A DNA stretch of 10,181 bases from JBGVSA01 sp041807905. GTDB taxonomy: Bacteria; Pseudomonadota; Gammaproteobacteria; Burkholderiales; Rhodocyclaceae. Below the pieces are notes generated by a model. That model did no database searches, was not told the DNA's origin, and saw nothing but the letters and a program-made list of their open reading frames with translations. The number at the start of each line of letters is the position of its first letter. Position 1 is the stretch's first letter. Made by a program: the position numbers and the translations under genes. This document shows, in pieces, positions 5,876 through 10,181 of the stretch. Where the stretch lies: contig NZ_JBGVSA010000052.1 of assembly GCF_041807905.1 (NCBI RefSeq), positions 1 to 10,181 of the forward strand, written 5' to 3'.

Positions 5876-6376
5876 ATGGGCTCGATATTGACGATGTACA
5901 ACGCCTGGATCGGCGTGGGTGCCAACCTGGGCGACGCCGCCGACACCGTGCGGGCGGCGATCCGCGCATTGGGCGAGCAACCTCACTGTCGCCTGCTCAC
6001 GGCTTCCAGCCTGTACCGCACGGCGCCGATCAGCGCCGAAGGCCAGCCGGACTACGTCAACGCGGTGGTGCTGCTCGACACGGCACTGGGCCCCACCCTG
6101 CTGCTGGAGACCCTGCTGGCCGTCGAAAAGCGTTTCGGTCGCGTGCGCACCACGCCCAATGCCGCACGCACGCTGGATCTCGACCTGCTGATGTATGACC
6201 AGCGCGTCATCGACCATCCGGGCCTGGTCGTGCCGCATCCGCGCATGCATGAACGCGCCTTTGTGCTGCGTCCGCTCGCCGAAATCTCGCCGGACCTGCA
6301 TATCCCGGGGCACGGCCCCATTCAGGAATTGCTCGTCGGCGTGGCCGACCAGCGCATCAAACGCATCGAGGACTGA
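5876..6376 (+). CDS. folK: 2-amino-4-hydroxy-6-hydroxymethyldihydropteridine pyrophosphokinase (HPPK)
   Basis: Folate biosynthesis enzyme that transfers pyrophosphate from ATP to 6-hydroxymethyl-7,8-dihydropterin, preparing it for dihydropteroate synthase. The 166-aa product has the HPPK marks in order: WIGVGANLGD (11-20), SSLYRTAPI (44-52), QPDYVNAVV (57-65), and RTLDLDLLMYD (98-108), with Asp101 and Asp103 matching the magnesium-binding aspartates of the E. coli enzyme. PHPRMHERAFVLRPL (120-134) follows. Length is normal for a single-domain HPPK. The ATG at 5876 has AAAGGGA upstream; a shorter start at 5894 would remove six residues without harming the fold. It heads a run of five close genes; the next begins 6 nt after its stop. 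The link to panB downstream is metabolic: ketopantoate synthesis uses 5,10-methylenetetrahydrofolate. Confidence 0.95.
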   Translation: MGSILTMYNAWIGVGANLGDAADTVRAAIRALGEQPHCRLLTASSLYRTAPISAEGQPDYVNAVVLLDTALGPTLLLETLLAVEKRFGRVRTTPNAARTLDLDLLMYDQRVIDHPGLVVPHPRMHERAFVLRPLAEISPDLHIPGHGPIQELLVGVADQRIKRIED

Positions 6377-6382
6377 GTCACC

Positions 6383-6736
6383 ATGTTCGCCGCAGTGCCG
6401 GTCTGGGTGCAGACCACCGTTCTATTGGTATGTTCGAACGTGTTCATGACGTTCGCGTGGTATGGGCACCTCAAGAATCTGCAGAGCCGGCCATGGATCA
6501 TTGCCGCACTGGTGAGCTGGGGCATCGCACTTTTCGAATACCTGCTGCAGGTGCCCGCCAATCGCATCGGGGTGACGCATTTCACGCTGCCGCAACTGAA
6601 GATCCTGCAGGAAGTGATCACCCTGTCGGTGTTCGTGCCCTTCTCGCTGTTCTACATGCAGCAGCCGATCAAACTTGACTACCTGTGGGCCACGCTCTGT
6701 ATGCTGGGCGCGGTCTATTTCATCTTCCGAAGCTGA
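6383..6736 (+). CDS. DMT-family membrane protein (DUF486, COG3169)
   Basis: A small 117-aa integral membrane protein with four predicted helices, at about residues 8-27, 38-57, 72-92 and 98-115. The conserved core reads SNVFMTFAWYGHLK (18-31), SWGIALFEYLLQVPANRIG (45-63), LPQLKILQEVITL (69-81) and KLDYLWA (97-103). I recognise this as the DUF486/COG3169 family, a four-helix relative of the drug/metabolite transporter superfamily. It has no assigned substrate. With only four helices it may work as a dimer like small multidrug resistance proteins; that is inference. It starts 6 nt after folK (GAGGA 10 nt upstream) and ends 12 nt before the kinase gene, so it is almost surely cotranscribed. Its place among folate and pantothenate genes could hint at a cofactor or precursor substrate, but nothing in the sequence shows this. 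Confidence 0.88.
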   Translation: MFAAVPVWVQTTVLLVCSNVFMTFAWYGHLKNLQSRPWIIAALVSWGIALFEYLLQVPANRIGVTHFTLPQLKILQEVITLSVFVPFSLFYMQQPIKLDYLWATLCMLGAVYFIFRS

Positions 6737-6748
6737 AAATCCCGTCCA

Positions 6749-7390
6749 ATGCTCGATAACGCACGCTACATCGTGGTGGAAGGCCCCATTGGGGCAGGCA
6801 AGACGAGTCTGGCCAAACGGCTGGCCGAACGGCTGGACCCGCAGACGATGCTGCTGCTCGAAGATCCGGCGAAGAATCCGTTCCTCGGCCGTTTCTATCA
6901 CAGCACGGATCGCTGGGCGCTGGCGACGCAGGTGTCCTTCCTGTTCCAGCGCGATGCACTGTTGCGCCAGTTCGGCCAGCTGGACCCGGGCCAGCGCGTG
7001 GTGAGCGACTTTCTTCTCGCCAAGGACCCGCTGTTCGCCAGCCTCAATCTCGAACCCGACGAAGAGGCGCTGTACCAGGAGATCTTCACCCGCCTGCAGC
7101 CGCCGGCCCCGGTGCCCGATCTGGTCATCTACTTGCAGGCGCAGCCCGATGTGCTCATCGAACGCGTGCGCAAACGGGGCTTCGACAGCGAACGCCGCAT
7201 CACCGAGTCGTACCTCGAGCGCGTGAACGAGCGCTACGCGAGCTTTTTCCACCAATACGACGCCTCGCCACTGTTCATCGTGAACGCCGAGGTGCTCAAT
7301 CCTGTCGAACAGGACGACGACTTCGAGATCCTGTTCGAACGCCTCAAGGCCATGCGAAGCTATCGCGAGTTCTTCGGCTACGCGCAGTAA
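6749..7390 (+). CDS. Deoxynucleoside kinase (deoxyadenosine/deoxyguanosine kinase type)
   Basis: A 213-aa P-loop kinase of the deoxynucleoside kinase family, which phosphorylates salvaged deoxyribonucleosides to 5'-monophosphates. Residues 7-20 read YIVVEGPIGAGKTS, with Walker A GPIGAGKT at 12-19. Glu38 in MLLLEDP sits where these kinases keep a catalytic/substrate-contacting acid, and VVSDFLLAKD (84-93) occupies the position of the DRS/ERS motif. IYLQAQPDVLIERVRKRG (127-144) is the lid region. The family is well supported; base preference (purine rather than pyrimidine) is inferred from similarity to bacterial dAK/dGK proteins found beside folK and panB. No strong ribosome-binding site precedes the ATG, which lies 12 nt after the DUF486 gene, so coupling is plausible. 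The 38-nt gap to panB contains the strong panB ribosome-binding site. Confidence 0.88.
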   Translation: MLDNARYIVVEGPIGAGKTSLAKRLAERLDPQTMLLLEDPAKNPFLGRFYHSTDRWALATQVSFLFQRDALLRQFGQLDPGQRVVSDFLLAKDPLFASLNLEPDEEALYQEIFTRLQPPAPVPDLVIYLQAQPDVLIERVRKRGFDSERRITESYLERVNERYASFFHQYDASPLFIVNAEVLNPVEQDDDFEILFERLKAMRSYREFFGYAQ

Positions 7391-7428
7391 CCGACGGCCC
7401 GGCCTGTATCACCTGAAAGGAGTCAGCC

Positions 7429-8244
7429 ATGAGCTACCTCGCCGACACCAAGCCAGTCACCCTTTTTGAACTGGCGAAGATGCGCGCCGAAGGCCGCAAG
7501 ATCGCCATGCTCACCTGCTACGACGCGAGCTACGCGGCCGCTGCCGAGCGCGCGGGCGTCGATGTCCTGCTCATCGGCGATTCGCTGGGCAACGTCGTGC
7601 AGGGGCAGACCTCCACGCTGCCGGTCTCGCTCGAACACATGGTCTATCACACGCAATGCGTGGCGCGCGGCGCAAAGCGGCCGTGGATCATCACGGACCT
7701 GAACTTCGGCTCGTACCAGGAAAGCCCGTCGCAGGCCATGCGCAGCGCCACGGCCGTAATGGCGGCCGGCGCGAACATGGTCAAGCTCGAAGGCGGCGCG
7801 TACATGGCTGAGACGGTGCGCTTTCTCGTTGAGCGCGGCGTACCGGTGTGCGCGCACGTCGGCCTGACGCCGCAATCGGTGTTCCAGCTCGGCGGCTATC
7901 GCGTGCAGGGCAAGAGCGAAGAATCCGCCGCGCAGATGTTGAGCGACGTGAAGGCACTTGAAGATGCGGGCGCCGCGATGGTGGTACTCGAAATGGTGCC
8001 GGCCACGCTGGCCGAACGCATTACGCGCTCGCTCACGAGCATGGCAACCATTGGCATCGGCGCCGGCAAGGAATGCGACGGCCAGGTGCTCGTCATGCAC
8101 GACATGCTGGGCGTATTCCCCGGCAAGACGGCGCGCTTCGTGCGCAACTTCATGGACGGCGCGACCAGCATCGAGAACGCCATGGCCGGTTATGTCGCAG
8201 CGGTACGCGACAGCAGCTTCCCGGGACCTGAACACACCTACTGA
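7429..8244 (+). CDS. panB: 3-methyl-2-oxobutanoate hydroxymethyltransferase (ketopantoate hydroxymethyltransferase)
   Basis: First committed enzyme of pantothenate and coenzyme A synthesis. It moves a hydroxymethyl group from 5,10-methylenetetrahydrofolate to 2-oxoisovalerate, giving ketopantoate. The 271-aa protein is full length: KIAMLTCYDAS (24-34), IGDSLGNVVQG (49-59), ITDLNFGSY (88-96), NMVKLEGG (116-123), AHVGLTPQS (142-150), VVLEMVP (185-191), IGIGAG and QVLVMHDMLG. Asp51, Asp90 and Glu121 correspond to the magnesium ligands and Glu188 to the catalytic glutamate of the E. coli enzyme (D45, D84, E114, E181). The start is fixed by AAAGGAG at 7416-7422, 6 nt upstream. panC, often next to panB in other bacteria, is not in this window; a VOC gene follows instead. 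Confidence 0.97.
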   Translation: MSYLADTKPVTLFELAKMRAEGRKIAMLTCYDASYAAAAERAGVDVLLIGDSLGNVVQGQTSTLPVSLEHMVYHTQCVARGAKRPWIITDLNFGSYQESPSQAMRSATAVMAAGANMVKLEGGAYMAETVRFLVERGVPVCAHVGLTPQSVFQLGGYRVQGKSEESAAQMLSDVKALEDAGAAMVVLEMVPATLAERITRSLTSMATIGIGAGKECDGQVLVMHDMLGVFPGKTARFVRNFMDGATSIENAMAGYVAAVRDSSFPGPEHTY

Positions 8245-8253
8245 GCGCGTTCG

Positions 8254-8637
8254 GTGAAAATCGATCGACTCGATCATCTCGTGCTGACGGTGGCCGATAT
8301 CGAGGCCACCTGCCGTTTCTACTCCGACGTGCTGGGCATGAAAGTCGTTACGTTCGGCGCGGGACGCACGGCCCTCACGTTCGGGCGGCAGAAGATCAAT
8401 CTCCACCCGGCCGGGGGCGAGTTCGAACCCAAGGCCGCACGCCCGACGCCGGGCTCCGCCGATCTCTGCCTGATCGCGACAACGCCGCTTGCGAACGTCA
8501 TCGTCGAGTTGCGCGAACGAGGCGTTGCCATTGAAGAAGGCCCCACGCCGCGCACCGGCGCTACCGGGCCCATCACGTCCGTCTACTTCCGCGACCCGGA
8601 CGGCAATCTCATCGAGGTCTCGAACTACACCGAGTGA
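8254..8637 (+). CDS. VOC superfamily (glyoxalase-fold) protein, GLOD5-like
   Basis: A 127-aa vicinal-oxygen-chelate protein with two beta-alpha-beta-beta-beta units. DHLVLTVADIEATCRFYSDV (7-26) opens the first; SADLCLIATTPL (68-79) opens the second; GPITSVYFRDPDGNLIEVSNY (105-125) closes it. His8, His51 (in NLHPAG) and Glu121 are likely metal ligands. The run through FGRQKINLHPAG, EFEPKA and PTPGSADLCLI strongly resembles the animal GLOD5 group, whose reaction is unknown to me; it should not be called glyoxalase I without proof. The start is a GTG at 8254, 9 nt after panB, with no evident Shine-Dalgarno, so translation is probably coupled to panB. Its 3' end overlaps the 3' end of the convergent chemoreceptor gene by 13 nt. 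Confidence 0.87.
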   Translation: MKIDRLDHLVLTVADIEATCRFYSDVLGMKVVTFGAGRTALTFGRQKINLHPAGGEFEPKAARPTPGSADLCLIATTPLANVIVELRERGVAIEEGPTPRTGATGPITSVYFRDPDGNLIEVSNYTE

Positions 8638-10052
8638 TTTGCCGCTGCGGCACCCTGTGCCCCTACGATGTGATCAAAGCGTACGTCGGCGCCAAGTACG
8701 CCGAGCGCGCGGCCGGCGCCGTCGCGCAGGGGCAACGAGATGGTGAAACAGAAATCGTCGGTCGCGGCCGAACGATAGATCCCCGAGACATACACCCGCG
8801 CGTCCTGCGCCGCGAGGCGGAACCAGTCGCGCGAACTCCAGTCGTGTCCCATCGCTCGCGGATCGACGCCAGCGGGTGAGACATTGCCACACACCTGCCG
8901 CCCCGCCATGTCGGTGACATACGCCAGCTGCAGCGACGGCAATTGGCGGCACAGCGCGACGAGCCGGAGTTCCAGGTCACTGCGCGACAAGCCCTCCAGG
9001 CGCCACTGAGCGACCGTCTGGACAACTTGCTGGCGGAATTGGCGATGGCCGTCGAAGCGGAACTCGCCGATCTCGGTGAGTAGCGCCTCGGTCTGCGTGC
9101 GGACCTGCGCCGCACAGGCAGAAAGCCGGTGTGCGTCGTCAAACTGGCGATGCGCGCCTTGGGTGACGTCTTCGACATGGCGTTCGACCTCCATCACCGC
9201 GTCACCCTGCTCCCGGCTGGCGTCCGCCATGGCCCTCACGTGGCCGATGAGCGTGGCGATGTGACTTGCCGCGCCAGCAAGGCAGGCGCTCGCGGCCACG
9301 GTCGTGTCGACGCCGGCGCCGACTTCGCGCTCGACGCGCAGCATGGCATCGGCCGTCTCTCCGGCCTGCTGCTGGATACCTGTGAGCACTTGCTCGACCC
9401 GCCGGGTCGCCTCGCTGGTCTGGTCGGCCAGCGTGCGGACCTCGTCGGCCACGACCGCGAAACCACGCCCCTGATCGCCAGCGCGGGCCGCCTCGATGGC
9501 CGCGTTGAGCGACAGAATGCGGGTACGGTCGGCGATGCTCTTGATGAGTTGCACGGTCTGGCCGATGGCCGCGCAACTGGTCTGCAGGGCAGCCAATTGT
9601 CCGGACAGATCCGCCACGCCTTCACCAATGTGCCGGATCTGGGCTTCGGCGCGGGTGCTCGCCTCATTGGCTTCGTGCGTGGCGTGGCGCACTTGTGCGG
9701 AGAAGGCCTCGGCCTCCGAACTGTCCTGCGCGATCGCGGCGGCCGTGCGCGACATCTCGGCGCTGGCTGCGGCGATGGATTCGGCATTCTCTCTTTGCTG
9801 ACGGGCCCGCTGCTCCAGTTCGGCGGCCACGTGCGATAGGTGCGGCGCCACTTCCGACAGGCTGACCGAGGTGCGAGCCACCCGTACGATGCTGTGATGA
9901 AAGCGGCCCAGCATCTCGTTGATCAGCCCCGTAATGCGCGAGAGGCGGCTGGAACTTTCGTCCGCCAACTTCGTCGTCAGGTCGACGCCGCCGCGCGTGG
10001 CTTCGGACAAGGGGGCAAAAAGGACATTCAGTTGGGCAAGGCGGACGAACAT
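8625..10052 (-). CDS. Soluble methyl-accepting chemotaxis protein with C-terminal PDC/Cache-like sensor
   Basis: A 475-aa chemoreceptor with no membrane segment or signal peptide. Residues ~50-330 are a long alpha-helical coiled coil. Its hairpin tip (about 173-210) reads IADRTRILSLNAAIEAARAG, DQGRGFAVVADEVRTLA, the MCP signalling domain that contacts CheA and CheW. The usual IAxQTN before LALNAA is here IADRTR. After the coiled coil, residues ~330-466 look like a PDC/Cache-type sensor: LAYVTDMAGRQVCGN (376-390), DWSSRDWFRLAAQ (404-416), VYVSGIYRS (420-428) and ALGVLGADVRFD (449-460). Signal output therefore comes before the sensor, and the sensor should be cytoplasmic. The ATG at 10052 is preceded by a weak GAG; a TTG at 10091 would add 13 residues. 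No NWETF-type CheR tether is seen at the C-terminus. Family sure; ligand unknown. Confidence 0.92.
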   Translation of the reverse strand: MFVRLAQLNVLFAPLSEATRGGVDLTTKLADESSSRLSRITGLINEMLGRFHHSIVRVARTSVSLSEVAPHLSHVAAELEQRARQQRENAESIAAASAEMSRTAAAIAQDSSEAEAFSAQVRHATHEANEASTRAEAQIRHIGEGVADLSGQLAALQTSCAAIGQTVQLIKSIADRTRILSLNAAIEAARAGDQGRGFAVVADEVRTLADQTSEATRRVEQVLTGIQQQAGETADAMLRVEREVGAGVDTTVAASACLAGAASHIATLIGHVRAMADASREQGDAVMEVERHVEDVTQGAHRQFDDAHRLSACAAQVRTQTEALLTEIGEFRFDGHRQFRQQVVQTVAQWRLEGLSRSDLELRLVALCRQLPSLQLAYVTDMAGRQVCGNVSPAGVDPRAMGHDWSSRDWFRLAAQDARVYVSGIYRSAATDDFCFTISLPLRDGAGRALGVLGADVRFDHIVGAQGAAAANHSV

Positions 10053-10181
10053 GGCCGATCTCGTTTTTGACGTTTTGACCGATTCATGCAATTTCCATGC
10101 GCAGACCCATCACACGCTCGCAGTGGGATCGGCCTTGCCGATCGCTCCGTCATGCACCATCGGCGAGCATCGCGCACCAAA
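10053..10181 (-). promoter_or_regulatory. Leader/promoter region of the chemoreceptor gene
   Basis: 129 bases upstream of the chemoreceptor ATG up to the window edge. A 7-bp hairpin with a 3-nt loop is formed by GATCGGC (10127-10133) and GCCGATC (10137-10143). The bases directly before the ATG (minus-strand GATCGGCC, 10053-10060) repeat the 5' arm. Minus-strand GCCGAT also occurs at 10159-10164 and as GCCGATCC at 10126-10133, which resembles the sigma-28 (FliA) -10 element GCCGATAA. The matching -35 (TAAA) is poor for the inner copy (TGAC at 15 nt) and off-window for the outer one. Confidence 0.35.

Noticed and set aside
10053..10091. TTG start at 10091 for the chemoreceptor
   Set aside because: It would add 13 polar residues without improving the fold and has no good ribosome-binding site; the ATG at 10052 is simpler. 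Not excluded.

Overview
The window comes from a GC-rich (roughly two-thirds G+C) betaproteobacterium, most likely Burkholderiales or a close relative. The evidence is the block hda - HAD-IB phosphatase - pcnB - folK - deoxynucleoside kinase - panB next to a divergent purM, together with PurM, Hda and DUF486 proteins of betaproteobacterial type. I cannot resolve genus. I saw no rRNA, tRNA, CRISPR, insertion sequence or phage gene, and base composition is even throughout. This is ordinary chromosome with a few less ordinary items, not an obvious new defence or mobile system.

Layout: (1) Bases 1-330, minus strand: the first 110 codons of a circularly permuted ATP-grasp protein (COG2308 type) that runs off the left edge. 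(2) 561-2629, minus strand: purM (GTG start) followed 14 nt later by a secreted alpha/beta hydrolase. (3) 2630-2873: a divergent purM/hda intergenic region with three inverted repeats, one an 18-bp imperfect hairpin. (4) 2874-5694, plus strand: hda overlapping a HAD-IB phosphatase by 4 nt, then pcnB. (5) 5695-5875: a pcnB-folK spacer with a perfect 20-bp palindrome. (6) 5876-8637, plus strand: folK, a DUF486 membrane protein, a deoxynucleoside kinase, panB and a GLOD5-like VOC protein, spaced 6-38 nt apart and probably one operon. (7) 8625-10052, minus strand: a soluble chemoreceptor with its signalling hairpin first and a PDC/Cache-like sensor last, convergent with and overlapping the VOC gene by 13 nt. 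Its leader has a hairpin whose one arm could also pair with the bases just before the start codon.

How the genes work together: purM (purines), folK (folate) and panB (pantothenate; its co-substrate is a folate one-carbon carrier) form a nucleotide/one-carbon/cofactor theme, and the deoxynucleoside kinase adds purine salvage. Hda (replication-initiation control) and PcnB (RNA polyadenylation) are conserved neighbours rather than pathway partners. The items most worth a second look are the reversed-architecture soluble chemoreceptor and its leader, the structured purM/hda intergenic region, the ATP-grasp fragment at the left edge, and the palindrome after pcnB.
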